From: JAPHSX01 sp041554195
Lineage (GTDB): Bacteria > Pseudomonadota > Gammaproteobacteria > Thiohalomonadales > Thiohalomonadaceae
Reading direction: 5' to 3'
Assembly: GCA_041554195.1 (NCBI GenBank)
Contig: JBFFMJ010000009.1
Location: forward strand, 1 to 64,000
DNA length: 64,000 bases
Part shown: in pieces, positions 56,057-64,000 of the stretch
How positions within the stretch are numbered: the stretch's first letter is position 1
Layout: the number at the start of each line of letters is the position of its first letter
Notes under the pieces: model-generated
Told to the model about the DNA's origin: nothing
The model's input: the letters and a program-made list of their open reading frames with translations, nothing else
The model's database searches: none
Position numbers and translations under genes: made by a program

Positions 56057-56824
56057 ATGTCTATGAGCTGGCGCTTTTTTATTCACTTCACCCAGCTGCC
56101 GCTGGTGCAGCGGGTGGTCTACACCGGTACGCTACTCACCCTTGGTCTGGGCTACCTGTTCGCCATGATCTACGTGGTGGCGAGCCACGCCGAGCGTGAT
56201 GGTGATCCGATGCTCTCGGTGAACGACATCGTCATCGCCTATAGCGGCAGCAATGAGGGCACGGTGCTGGAGGGGGCGCTAAAGGGGCCGATGTCGAACA
56301 TGCTCCCGGCCAATGAGAATATCGCCATCGTCAACTGGGTGCGTGAGGGGACGACGGAGGAGGCCTACAACAAGACGATTAAGAAGATCATCGACAAGCG
56401 CTGCATTGCCTGCCACAACGATCGCAACCCGCACATCCCCAGCCTGCAGGATTATAAGAAGGTGATGCACACCGCTGAGAAGGATACCGGGATGAACATC
56501 TTTACCCTGGTGCGGGTCTCTCATATCCACCTCTTTGGCCTCACCTTCATCTTCTTTATCGTCAGCTCGATCTTTTCCCACTCCTATATGCGCCGTGAGT
56601 GGTACAAGGTGGTGATAGTCTCCATCCCCTTTATCGCCATCGTCTTCGACATCGCCTCCTGGTATATCACCAAGGTGTTCCAGCCCTTCGCCTGGGTGGT
56701 GATCATCAGTGGCGCGATGATGGGCATGAGCTTTGCCGTGCAGTTTCTTGTCTCGCTCTACCAGATGTGGTTCTACACCCTGCCGCCGGGGGTGGAGCCG
56801 GGCGCTGTCTCGCCGGAGGCCTAG
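56057..56824 (+). CDS. Membrane monohaem cytochrome c protein with His-bearing helices
   Basis: A 255-residue protein with one helix at about 21-43, a ~110-residue periplasmic loop carrying a single c-haem site (CIACH near residue 116, followed by NDRNPHIPSLQDY), and three further helices (about 155-180, 185-205, 213-235). Helix 2 begins VRVSHIHLFGLTFIFFIV, with two His that could bind b-haem; a Met-rich segment (GAMMGMSF) lies in helix 4. I cannot assign a named family. The hexahaem lipoprotein gene starts 5 bases after it, so the two are coupled and this is the likely membrane partner that exchanges electrons with quinone or another carrier. Confidence 0.75.
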   Translation: MSMSWRFFIHFTQLPLVQRVVYTGTLLTLGLGYLFAMIYVVASHAERDGDPMLSVNDIVIAYSGSNEGTVLEGALKGPMSNMLPANENIAIVNWVREGTTEEAYNKTIKKIIDKRCIACHNDRNPHIPSLQDYKKVMHTAEKDTGMNIFTLVRVSHIHLFGLTFIFFIVSSIFSHSYMRREWYKVVIVSIPFIAIVFDIASWYITKVFQPFAWVVIISGAMMGMSFAVQFLVSLYQMWFYTLPPGVEPGAVSPEA

Positions 56825-56828
56825 GGGG

Positions 56829-58601
56829 ATGGTCGAAGTGATTACGATGAAGGGGTTCCGCCGCCTGTCACTGTGGCTGCTGCTGTCAGCCCTGGCCGCC
56901 TGCAGTAGCGAGGAGGAGGGTAAGGCCGTCGTGCCGCCGGCAGAGACAGGTGTGGAAAAAGTGGACGCCGCCGCTGGCGCCGATGAGCCAATGGGGGATC
57001 TGCCTCGCGGCAAGGTGCTGGCCGAGGGCTGCATGAAGTGCCACGACCTGGACGGGGTGAAGCTGGGTAAGGGAGCCCCCTTTATCGCCGGTATCACTCA
57101 GCAGTATCTGATCCGTTCGATGCTCGCCTATTCCAACGGTTCACGGGATCATGCGGAGATGAAGCAGGTCGTCGAGGAGATGGAGCCGGATGCGATCCGC
57201 GATGTCTCCGCCTACTACGCCTCGCTGAACACACGCTGGGAAGGGGGCGAGATTTATCAGGCCAGACCGCTCGCCTATGACAGCAAGGCGGTGGCCCGCG
57301 GCAAGCTGGCAGCCTCCTCCTGCGATGCCTGTCATGGCGCTGAACATCGCATCAGTAAGAGCGATGTGCCGAACCTGGCCGGGATGCAGCCTGACTATTT
57401 TCTCCCGGCGCTTCAAAGTTATTTCAGCGGTGAACGCAACGACCGTTTTATGAGCCTGCTGGAGTATCAGCTCAAGGAAAAGAGCGTGCGCGATATTGCG
57501 GCCTACTATGCGGCACAGACGCCACTCTCTCCGGTGGTGATGGCATCGCGTGTGACCAGACGGGGGCGTCAGGCGGCGATGAGCTGTGCCGGTTGTCACG
57601 GCAGTGATGGCAACAGCCCCAATCCCAAGATCCCCAGTCTGGCCGGACAGCCCGCCGACTATCTCTTCAAGGCGACCATGGATTATCGCTACGGCCTGCG
57701 TAGCAACGAGCTGATGCGCAAGGCGAGCGCGGGGCTGGATGAGACGACGATAGAGGCGATTGCCATCTACTACTCGGAGCAGCAGCCCGATAGCCGCCTG
57801 TTTTATGTACGTGATGTGAACAAGCGGTTCGACCCCATTGGGGATGGAGAGCGTATCGCCTCCGCCTGCAATGGCTGTCATGGCGAGAGCGGCAATAGTC
57901 GGGTCATGGGGGTGCCCAGTCTGAGCGGCTTGCATGTGAAGTATCTGTTTGCGGCGACCCGCGCCTATCGTGATGGTCAGCGTGCGCATAAAACGATGCA
58001 GACCATGGTCGATTTTCTTAATGACATCAGTACCGAGAAGGTCGCCTTTTACTATGCCACCCGACAGCCGAAACAGCGCAAGCAGTCAAAGCCGGGGGCG
58101 ATGGCGAGGGGGGCGGCGTTGAGTGAGAAGTGTGTCAGTTGTCATGGTGAAAACGGGGTGAGTGAAAAGCCCGAGGTGCCGTCGCTGGCAGGACAGGATC
58201 GAAATTATCTTATCAAGGCGACACGTGAGTACGCGGTGAGCAAGCGTAAACACGAGGGCATGCTCAACGCGGTCGAAAAGCTGAGTCTGGATGAGATTCT
58301 GGCGCTGGCCGATTACTACACCGGACAGGAGGCGCAGCAGCCTTCGACTGTCTATCCGCCGCAGCCTACGGCAGGCCTGATCAAGGAGCGCTGCGTGAAG
58401 TGTCACGGTGAGCGTGGTTACAGTAATGAGTTCGATAAGCCGCGGCTGGCCGGGCAGTCGGAGGCCTATCTGGTCGAGTCGATGTTGCAGTACGCCGATG
58501 GTCGCAGAAATCATCGTGCGATGGCGGCGATGTCGGAGGTATTGAGCCTGATCGAGATAAAGGGTGTCGCCGCCTATTACGCACGGCAACACAAAAAATA
58601 G
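56829..58601 (+). CDS. Hexahaem cytochrome c lipoprotein
   Basis: 590 residues from ATG 56829 (GGAGG nine bases ahead, inside the previous gene). A lipobox (LAAC, Cys at about 25) is followed by six tandem class I cytochrome c modules with haem sites CMKCH (~68), CDACH (~165), CAGCH (~252), CNGCH (~347), CVSCH (~434) and CVKCH (~521). Spacing is ~87-97 residues. Each module keeps a P-LAG-Q--YL-like segment and a distal Met. It is effectively three c4-type units in a row on a lipid anchor, which would reach far into the periplasm. No similar named family comes to mind. Confidence 0.85.
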   Translation: MVEVITMKGFRRLSLWLLLSALAACSSEEEGKAVVPPAETGVEKVDAAAGADEPMGDLPRGKVLAEGCMKCHDLDGVKLGKGAPFIAGITQQYLIRSMLAYSNGSRDHAEMKQVVEEMEPDAIRDVSAYYASLNTRWEGGEIYQARPLAYDSKAVARGKLAASSCDACHGAEHRISKSDVPNLAGMQPDYFLPALQSYFSGERNDRFMSLLEYQLKEKSVRDIAAYYAAQTPLSPVVMASRVTRRGRQAAMSCAGCHGSDGNSPNPKIPSLAGQPADYLFKATMDYRYGLRSNELMRKASAGLDETTIEAIAIYYSEQQPDSRLFYVRDVNKRFDPIGDGERIASACNGCHGESGNSRVMGVPSLSGLHVKYLFAATRAYRDGQRAHKTMQTMVDFLNDISTEKVAFYYATRQPKQRKQSKPGAMARGAALSEKCVSCHGENGVSEKPEVPSLAGQDRNYLIKATREYAVSKRKHEGMLNAVEKLSLDEILALADYYTGQEAQQPSTVYPPQPTAGLIKERCVKCHGERGYSNEFDKPRLAGQSEAYLVESMLQYADGRRNHRAMAAMSEVLSLIEIKGVAAYYARQHKK

Positions 58602-58642
58602 TGCGGCGTGTAGCGGTGCCGCCGAACGAAGAGGGGTGGGTG

Positions 58643-59017
58643 ATGAGAATGTTATGGGTGTTAGTGATGGGGGCCCTGCTGGCTTCCTGTTGTCAGGTCT
58701 CCTCGCCTCCGGCCGCGCCGCCGGTAACCGCTGCGGCAGAGGTCTCGCCCGCCATCGAGCCGGTACAGGAGGCGCCGGTATCGCTACCGCCTGAAACGGC
58801 GCCTGCAGTAACTGAGGGGGCGGTGGTCTGTCGCAAGGATGGCGATGTGCGCATCATCGGCATTCAGGAGCTAAAAAGTGGCAAGTGTGTGCTGGTCTAT
58901 GACAATCGCCTTAGCGGCAACGGTACGCAAAATGCGCTAGCCAATCGTGCCGCTTGCGAGCTGCAACAGCAGCGCATGAAAGAGAACTTTGTGCGTTCCG
59001 GTTTTGTTTGCGAATAG
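58643..59017 (+). CDS. Small lipoprotein following the hexahaem gene
   Basis: 124 residues from ATG 58643 (GAGGGG six bases ahead). The lipoprotein signal ends LLASC, then a Pro/Ala-rich linker (residues 20-65) leads to a compact C-terminal domain with three Cys: AVVCRKDGDVRIIGI, GKCVLVYDNRL and RAACELQQQR (a fourth Cys is the penultimate residue). It could hold two disulfides. It begins 41 bases after the hexahaem stop and is probably co-transcribed. Unknown family. Confidence 0.7.
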   Translation: MRMLWVLVMGALLASCCQVSSPPAAPPVTAAAEVSPAIEPVQEAPVSLPPETAPAVTEGAVVCRKDGDVRIIGIQELKSGKCVLVYDNRLSGNGTQNALANRAACELQQQRMKENFVRSGFVCE

Positions 59018-59032
59018 GCATGGGTCGCCCTG

Positions 59033-60205
59033 CTACTCGGCGACGGCGACAAAATCACGCCCGGCCGCCTTGGCCAGATAGAGCCCCTCATCAACGCGTG
59101 CCAGTAGATTCTGTGTACTCTCAAGCGACTTGAGTTGGGCCACGCCGACGCTGGTGGTGAAGTGCACCTCCTCATCGTCTGTGCTGCAGACGGTAATGTG
59201 GTGGCAGGCGCCGCGAATTTGCTCCGCCAGCTGCTTTGCGGCATCCACCGTGTGGTGTGGCAGGATCGCCAGAAATTCCTCTCCACCGTAACGTCCGGCG
59301 ATGGCGTTGTCCTGACAGTACTCTTCGAGTATGCCGGCGAAGGCCTGCAGCACCATGTCGCCGGTGTGGTGGCCATGGGTGTCGTTGATGCGCTTGAACA
59401 GATCAAGGTCGAACAGCAGGACGCAGAGGTCATTGCCATTGCCGCTGTGCAGTGCCTGCTCCACCTCAATCCGGTTCGATAGCACGCGGCGGTTGACCAG
59501 CCCGGTCAGCGCATCGCGCGTTGCCTCGCGATAGAGACGCATCAACATATGCAGCTGGGTGATCTGTACCCACAGGGCCACCATCCCCAGGAGGAGTAAC
59601 AGCCACAGCTGTCCCAGGCTGGCAAGAGTCATCAGGGAGTGGTTGAGCAGCTGGGTGATGATGAAGATGCCGACAATCAGCATCAGGTAGACGATGCCCT
59701 CCAGCACAGTCAGTGGCACGATGGTCATCAGTGCCATAATCAGCAGCGGTAAAAAGCTGTAGCCGAGCAGGATCGCACTGTCCGCACCGCTGTGGGGTAA
59801 AATGGCATGAGAGGCCAGATAGAAGATCCCGGGAATGGTGATAAAGATGGCGAGACGCCACCGCGCCGCTGTGAGTCGGCTACATTGACTGCCCCACAGT
59901 GCCAGGGTGAGGCAGGCGGCGGAGAAGCTCAGGCGCAGTAGCAGAAATTGTACGAAGGTGCGGCTCTCCATTACGGCGTAATCAATGGGGATCCAGAGGG
60001 GCGCGAGCAGGGCAAAGAGCAGTGCCAGGGTGCGAATGCGAATGGAGATATATTCAGCGCGTGAGCTGAGAAAATCCCGGGAATGGAAGCGGGTAGAGAG
60101 GATATCCTGGGGGTTAATCCGGCGCAGCACCGTACGCAGCTTGTTGCGCAGGCTGACGTGCTGGTCGGGGTGGTAGTAAGTCTGTTGAGTCGTCTTGCTG
60201 TCCAT
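59033..60205 (-). CDS. Membrane diguanylate cyclase under likely FNR control
   Basis: A 390-residue protein with six membrane helices (about 60-215) and a C-terminal GGDEF domain: ATRDALTGLVNRRVL, LLFDLDLFKRINDTHGH and AGRYGGEEFLAIL. The active loop GGEEF is intact. No RxxD I-site precedes it (the position reads CQDN), so product inhibition is not expected. AGGGAT is a fair ribosome site. A perfect FNR box and TATACT -10 lie upstream (60294-60307, 60265-60270). It converges with the hexahaem cluster. Confidence 0.92.
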   Translation of the reverse strand: MDSKTTQQTYYHPDQHVSLRNKLRTVLRRINPQDILSTRFHSRDFLSSRAEYISIRIRTLALLFALLAPLWIPIDYAVMESRTFVQFLLLRLSFSAACLTLALWGSQCSRLTAARWRLAIFITIPGIFYLASHAILPHSGADSAILLGYSFLPLLIMALMTIVPLTVLEGIVYLMLIVGIFIITQLLNHSLMTLASLGQLWLLLLLGMVALWVQITQLHMLMRLYREATRDALTGLVNRRVLSNRIEVEQALHSGNGNDLCVLLFDLDLFKRINDTHGHHTGDMVLQAFAGILEEYCQDNAIAGRYGGEEFLAILPHHTVDAAKQLAEQIRGACHHITVCSTDDEEVHFTTSVGVAQLKSLESTQNLLARVDEGLYLAKAAGRDFVAVAE

Positions 60206-60264
60206 GCGGATCCCTGAGCTGTGCGAAAAGCGCCGTGGCCAATGGCTACGATAAAAAATCAGTC

Positions 60265-60270
60265 AGTATA
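60265..60270 (-). promoter_or_regulatory. -10 element TATACT of the diguanylate cyclase promoter
   Basis: On the minus strand TATACT gives a predicted start of transcription near 60258, 53 bases before the ATG. The FNR box centre then lies at about -42.5, close to the class II position of -41.5. Confidence 0.6.
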
Positions 60271-60293
60271 CCCGCATCTCTGGCAGGGATATG

Positions 60294-60307
60294 TTGATAT
60301 CAATCAA
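60294..60307 (-). promoter_or_regulatory. Perfect FNR/Anr box (TTGAT-ATCA-ATCAA)
   Basis: Matches TTGAT-N4-ATCAA at all fixed positions, with a good -10 at the correct distance for class II activation of the diguanylate cyclase gene at 60205. It lies 24 bases beyond the stop of the DsbA-like gene, so it serves the cyclase, not that gene. Confidence 0.75.
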
Positions 60308-60331
60308 TTGCGCGGGCTGCCATCAGAGACT

Positions 60332-60955
60332 TTAGCCGTGTAACAGAAAATCGATGGTATCGAGTATCGGTGCAGGGTCGTTGTAGTCGATAGCCACCGG
60401 CCAGCGGCTGCCGTTGACCGAGAGGATCAGCGCCGGGTAGGACTCGGCCCCGATCGCGGCGGCGAGGGTGAGCTGGCGCTGCAGTTCCATCTCGGTTTGC
60501 TCGGAGGTGAGGGCCTGAGCAAAGACCGCGCCATCCAGTCCTATCTCCGTCGCGATCTCGACCAGAGTCTCTATCTCGGAGGGGTTGCGCGCCTGCTGGT
60601 AGTAGGCGTGCTGTATCGCACTGGTCATCGCCTCGTCGTACTGACTCCCCTGCGCCGTGGCCGCGATGACGGCGCGACAGCTGGGATAGGTTGAGCGATA
60701 GGGGGTGCAGTGGCGCCAGAAATCAAAATTAAAGCGGGTGCCGGGTACGCTCTTTTCGATGCGCTGCCAGGTCGCCTCGAGGCGCTGGCGCATCGCCTCG
60801 TCCATCGGAGTGGTGTTGTCCGGGGCGAGTCCACCGAGCAGTCGTTCCATCTTGAGCGATTCGGGCAAAGCACCTTGCAGCTTTGCCAATACCGGGCCGA
60901 AGGCGTAACACCAGCTGCACATGGGGTCGTGAATGTAATAGAGGGTGTTGTTCAT
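60332..60955 (-). CDS. DsbA/FrnE-like thioredoxin-fold protein
   Basis: 207 residues from ATG 60955. YIHDPMCSWCYAFGPVLAKL is the DsbA/FrnE/HCCA-isomerase-type start with CSWC active site, and YPSCRAVIAA, EIGLDGAVFAQAL and AESYPALILSVNG complete the DsbA-like pattern. No signal peptide, so likely cytoplasmic, as in FrnE-type disulfide oxidoreductases. Divergent from the M15 peptidase gene. Confidence 0.88.
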   Translation of the reverse strand: MNNTLYYIHDPMCSWCYAFGPVLAKLQGALPESLKMERLLGGLAPDNTTPMDEAMRQRLEATWQRIEKSVPGTRFNFDFWRHCTPYRSTYPSCRAVIAATAQGSQYDEAMTSAIQHAYYQQARNPSEIETLVEIATEIGLDGAVFAQALTSEQTEMELQRQLTLAAAIGAESYPALILSVNGSRWPVAIDYNDPAPILDTIDFLLHG

Positions 60956-61085
60956 GCAGGCGACTATAAGCGGCAGTGAGCGGGGCGGCAAGATGGGGCT
61001 TTCAGCAAGGGGGGCGTGGGGGGTAAACTTGAGCCCCTGATAAATTGAGATTGCGGCGAGTTGCCGCAGACAGATAGAGCGAGCT

Positions 61086-61934
61086 ATGCACAGAAGGGAA
61101 TTCCTCCACACCCTCTCCGCCGCCACATTGATGCTCTACGGTATCGATGCGGGCGCTACGGCCGTAACGGCGGGTGACACAATGGCGACGGCGTTGCTGG
61201 CCGATAGCGGGATAAAGGATCACCTGTCGCGCACGCATCAGCCGGATCAACACTACGCTAACGATATTTTTATTAGCCCGGAGCAGAAGCCGCAGCTGGT
61301 GTCGCTGCAGCAGCGCCTGACGCGCATGCAAAAGACGGTGGGCCATGGCAATTTTGCCCTCATCGGTGTGGATGAGATGCGCCTCTATGGCAGAAACTAT
61401 TCTGTGATTGGTCACTTCACCCGGGCGGAACTGGATCTGCTGGAACAGGTCTTCAATGCCGATGCCGGCAGCTACGGTTTTAAGGGCGAAAAACCGCTGG
61501 GCAATTTGACGGCAACCATTGAGCGTCGTGCGCTGAGCCGTCAGCCAGGTTCCAGTCAGTACCTGTTTAAGGGCGAGGCGCAGAGTGCCTATAACAAGAT
61601 CAGAAAGGCGCTGGGTGATGAGCTGGTGCTGACCTCCGGTGTACGTGGCGTGGTCAAGCAGATGCACCTCTTTTTGAGCAAGGCGGTCACCTTTGACGGC
61701 AATCTTTCGCTCGCCTCGCGCTCGCTGGCACCGCCCGGCTACTCGTTTCATGGCATTGGGGATTTTGATGTCGGCAAGCGTGGCTGGGGGGCGCGTAATT
61801 TTACCCCGGCCTTCGCTAACACAGGCGAGTTCAGGCGTCTTCAGGAGCTGGGGTTTATCACCATACGTTACCCGGCGGACAATCAACTCGGGGTACGTTA
61901 CGAGCCGTGGCACATTAAGGTGAAAAGCGCATGA
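61086..61934 (+). CDS. Tat-exported M15-family D,D-carboxypeptidase-like protein
   Basis: A 282-residue protein opening MHRREFLHTLSAATLMLYGIDA, with a twin-arginine signal (RREFL). The C-terminal half carries M15/VanY motifs: SLAPPGYSFHGIGDFDVGK (zinc His and Asp) and RYEPWHIKV (third ligand and Glu nearby). Predicted periplasmic trimming of peptidoglycan stem peptides. The next gene overlaps by 4 bases (ATGA), another murein peptidase, so they work together. Confidence 0.88.
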   Translation: MHRREFLHTLSAATLMLYGIDAGATAVTAGDTMATALLADSGIKDHLSRTHQPDQHYANDIFISPEQKPQLVSLQQRLTRMQKTVGHGNFALIGVDEMRLYGRNYSVIGHFTRAELDLLEQVFNADAGSYGFKGEKPLGNLTATIERRALSRQPGSSQYLFKGEAQSAYNKIRKALGDELVLTSGVRGVVKQMHLFLSKAVTFDGNLSLASRSLAPPGYSFHGIGDFDVGKRGWGARNFTPAFANTGEFRRLQELGFITIRYPADNQLGVRYEPWHIKVKSA

Positions 61935-63286
61935 GGTGGTTAGTACTGGTGGCGCTGTTCGCCTCGCCGGGTGTCCAGGCGGGCAGCAGCCTGGAGTTTA
62001 CCCTGCACAAGCTGGAGTCGGATAAACCGGGGCCGACCGTGCTGGTGGTCGGTGGCATCCAGGGGGATGAGCCGGGGGGCTTTCATGCGGCCTCGCTGCT
62101 GGTCACCGACTACCGGGTAAGTAGCGGCAAGTTGTGGGTGGTGCCCAACCTGAATTTTGAGAGCATAATCAAGCGCTCGCGCGGGGTAAACGGCGATATG
62201 AACCGTAAGTTCGCCACCCTGCGCCGCGATGATCCTGACTATGCGGCGGTGGAACGGATCAAGTCGTTAATAAAGTCCCCCGAGATCGATTTTATTCTCA
62301 ACCTGCATGACGGCAGTGGATTTTTCCGCGAGAGCTATGTCGACAAAATGCACAACCCCAACCGCTGGGGGCAGAGCATTATTATCGATCAGGAGGAGCT
62401 GGGCAGCTCGCATTTTGCCAGGGTGGGAGAATATGCGCGTGCGGTGTCACAGCGGGTCAATGCTCACCTACTGAAGCAGGAACACAGTTACCGTGTCCAC
62501 AACACGCGCACCGCCGAGGGTGATAAGGAGATGGAGAAGACCCTTACCTATTTCGCCATCAATAACGGTAAACCGGCGGTGGGACTGGAGGCGAGTAAGA
62601 GCCTGCCGACCCGTGAGCGGGTCTATTACCATCTGCATCTGGTGGAGGCGTTTCTCGACCAGCTAGGGGTAAAGCTTCAGCGCGAATTCCCGCTTCACCC
62701 GATGGCTGTGAAGCAGCAGATCGAGAGCGATATTCGGGTCTCGATGTTTGATGAAAAGATCTATCTCGATGTGGCCACGGCGCGCCGTCACATTAACTAT
62801 TTTCCGATGCGCCGTGAGACGGACATTAATTACCTCTCCAGCAACCCGCTGGTAGCGCTGGTACCTAATGGCGATAAGGTGCGGGTGAGTTACGGCAATC
62901 GCCGCATGACCCTGCTGAAACCGCAGTTTTTTGATTATGACGACAGCCTTGAGCAGGTGGTGATGGAGCTGGACGGGGTGCGCCGTGAGGTGCCCTTTGG
63001 CACTATCGCCACGGCGGCACAACGCTTCAGTGTTCATCCCCCCGAGGGTTATCGGGTCAATGTCATTGGCTGGACCCGACCCGGGGTGAAGAATGAGGCG
63101 GCACAGGCCATCGAACGTAAGCAGGTTCACAAGCGTTTTTCTGTCGATCGCAATGGGACGCTCTATCGGGTCGAGGTCTATCGCGATGAGAAGTTCAGCG
63201 GCATGGTGCTGGTAAAGTTTGATGGTGAGGCCGCGGAAAATATCTCCTCCCGCGTTGAGAAGAAGCGCAGCGGAGAGAAATCATAA
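61931..63286 (+). CDS. M99/Csd4-Pgp1-like murein D,L-carboxypeptidase
   Basis: A 451-residue protein with a signal peptide (VLVALFASPGVQA). VLVVGGIQGDEPGGFHAA has Gln in place of the first zinc His of classical M14 enzymes (QGDE), exactly as in the M99 enzymes Csd4 of Helicobacter and Pgp1 of Campylobacter. RGVNGDMNRKF, DFILNLHDGSGF and KPAVGLEASKS complete the site. Those enzymes cut tripeptides and determine helical cell shape. Translationally coupled to the M15 gene. Confidence 0.88.
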   Translation: MRWLVLVALFASPGVQAGSSLEFTLHKLESDKPGPTVLVVGGIQGDEPGGFHAASLLVTDYRVSSGKLWVVPNLNFESIIKRSRGVNGDMNRKFATLRRDDPDYAAVERIKSLIKSPEIDFILNLHDGSGFFRESYVDKMHNPNRWGQSIIIDQEELGSSHFARVGEYARAVSQRVNAHLLKQEHSYRVHNTRTAEGDKEMEKTLTYFAINNGKPAVGLEASKSLPTRERVYYHLHLVEAFLDQLGVKLQREFPLHPMAVKQQIESDIRVSMFDEKIYLDVATARRHINYFPMRRETDINYLSSNPLVALVPNGDKVRVSYGNRRMTLLKPQFFDYDDSLEQVVMELDGVRREVPFGTIATAAQRFSVHPPEGYRVNVIGWTRPGVKNEAAQAIERKQVHKRFSVDRNGTLYRVEVYRDEKFSGMVLVKFDGEAAENISSRVEKKRSGEKS

Positions 63287-63340
63287 TGACTGTTGCACGC
63301 TGCGTTTTTATCGTGTGACAAATATAAATAAGGGAACACA

Positions 63341-64000
63341 ATGACAATTCATGCAATGGCGATTGTTGCCGATGGCGCGCAACTTCACCCCTCGGTTGAG
63401 GTTGGTCCCTTCACCATTATCGATGCTGGTGCAATGATCGGCGAGGGCACGGTGATCGGCAGCGGGGTACGGATTCATGGCAATACCCGCATCGGTGCCC
63501 ATAACCAGATCTTTGATCATGCGGTACTCGGTGCCCTGCCGCAGGATACTGGTTTTGACCCCGCGACCGAGAGCTATCTTACTATCGGTGATCACAACGT
63601 ATTGCGTGAAGGGGTGAATATTTCACGTGCCAAGGTCGAGGGGGCGACCACTCGCCTGGGCGACTACAATTTCTTTATGTGTAACGTCCATTTGGGTCAC
63701 GATTGTGACTTCGGCAGCCATATTATTATCGCCCCCGGCACCGTGGTAGGCGGCCACGTGGAGGTGGCCGATCGCGCCTTTATCTCCGGCGTGGTGGCGG
63801 TACATCAGTTTTGCCGTATCGGCACGCTGGCGATGATTGCCGGTGGTACCAAGGTGGTGAAGGATATCCCCCCCTTCTCCATGGCCGATGGCAACCCGGC
63901 CACTCTTATTGGCAATAACGTGGTGGGCATGCGTCGTAATGGTCTTGATGCGACGCAACGTGCGGCAATTAAGAACAGTTATAAAACCCTCTTTAAATCG
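63341..64000 (+). CDS. lpxA: UDP-GlcNAc acyltransferase LpxA-like (runs off right edge)
   Basis: 220 codons are visible from ATG 63341 (AGGGA seven bases ahead). Left-handed beta-helix hexapeptides start at once (VADGAQLHPSVEVGPFTII). LpxA features: QDTGF, REGVNISRAKVEG, NVHLGHDCDFGSH with the catalytic His and VHQFCRIG. PFSMADGNPATLIGNNVVGMRRNG fits LpxA as well. The C-terminal helical domain is beyond the window. The enzyme begins lipid A synthesis. Other lpx genes are not next to it on this side, so it may be a second LpxA-like paralog. Confidence 0.85.
   Translation, partial: MTIHAMAIVADGAQLHPSVEVGPFTIIDAGAMIGEGTVIGSGVRIHGNTRIGAHNQIFDHAVLGALPQDTGFDPATESYLTIGDHNVLREGVNISRAKVEGATTRLGDYNFFMCNVHLGHDCDFGSHIIIAPGTVVGGHVEVADRAFISGVVAVHQFCRIGTLAMIAGGTKVVKDIPPFSMADGNPATLIGNNVVGMRRNGLDATQRAAIKNSYKTLFKS

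Noticed and set aside
61002..61913. Minus-strand open frame of about 300 codons
   Set aside because: Antisense to the M15 peptidase gene, which carries a Tat signal and zinc motifs.

Overview
The window looks like chromosomal DNA of a free-living gammaproteobacterium. The evidence is an RhlE-type helicase, HtpX, a CbrA-like symporter-kinase, FNR-type regulation, LpxA, PA2779-family and glycine-zipper proteins, and several c-type cytochromes. DsrC-like and DsrE-like genes and a rich haem inventory hint at a sulfur- or nitrogen-oxide-using respiratory lifestyle, but nothing here fixes the species.

Region 1 (about 1-33 kb) is AT-richer accessory DNA, loosely packed with genes. It holds the N-terminal part of an IS4-type transposase, at least four decayed pieces of REP-associated tyrosine transposase (RAYT) genes, and many short palindromes and GGGGTCAGA-type repeats. 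It also has an orphan MbcA/Xre-type antitoxin and an orphan Gp49-type toxin, an acyltransferase, a cold-shock protein and a seven-repeat FG-GAP lipoprotein. Several small lipoproteins (three of them probably paralogous), a GGDEF protein with an extracytoplasmic sensor, an FNR-family regulator, a U32 peptidase-family protein, a large PAS-GGDEF-EAL protein and an OmpA lipoprotein follow. Next come decayed dsrC-like and tpx genes, a membrane haemerythrin, a cytochrome c4-like gene next to norE/norF-like genes, a Sco1 pair, an EF-hand protein and tRNA-Gly.

Region 2 (about 34-50 kb) is denser housekeeping DNA: htpX, rhlE, an MBL-fold hydrolase, an ABC-class ATPase, a GreA/B-like factor, a DsrE-family periplasmic protein and two SAM-dependent methyltransferase-type proteins. 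It ends with a three-gene unit on the minus strand: a small membrane protein, a symporter-histidine kinase, and a sigma-54 activator whose GAFTGA loop reads GAFPGA.

Region 3 (about 50-64 kb) is GC-rich. A trpG...trpD-trpC set is interrupted by a Bcr/CflA exporter, a scar of two gene tails and a CPBP-type membrane protease. It is followed by a cluster encoding a four-helix membrane monohaem cytochrome c, a hexahaem cytochrome c lipoprotein and a small lipoprotein. I consider this cluster the best candidate for an undescribed electron-transfer module. After it come a diguanylate cyclase with a perfect FNR box at about -42, a DsbA/FrnE-like protein, a peptidoglycan-trimming pair (Tat-type M15 plus Csd4/Pgp1-like M99 peptidase) and an LpxA-like gene that runs off the right edge.

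Themes linking the genes are oxygen-responsive control (an FNR-family protein and two perfect FNR boxes), c-di-GMP signalling (three GGDEF proteins), and periplasmic or outer-membrane electron transfer and lipoproteins. All assignments come from reading sequence motifs; no database search was run.
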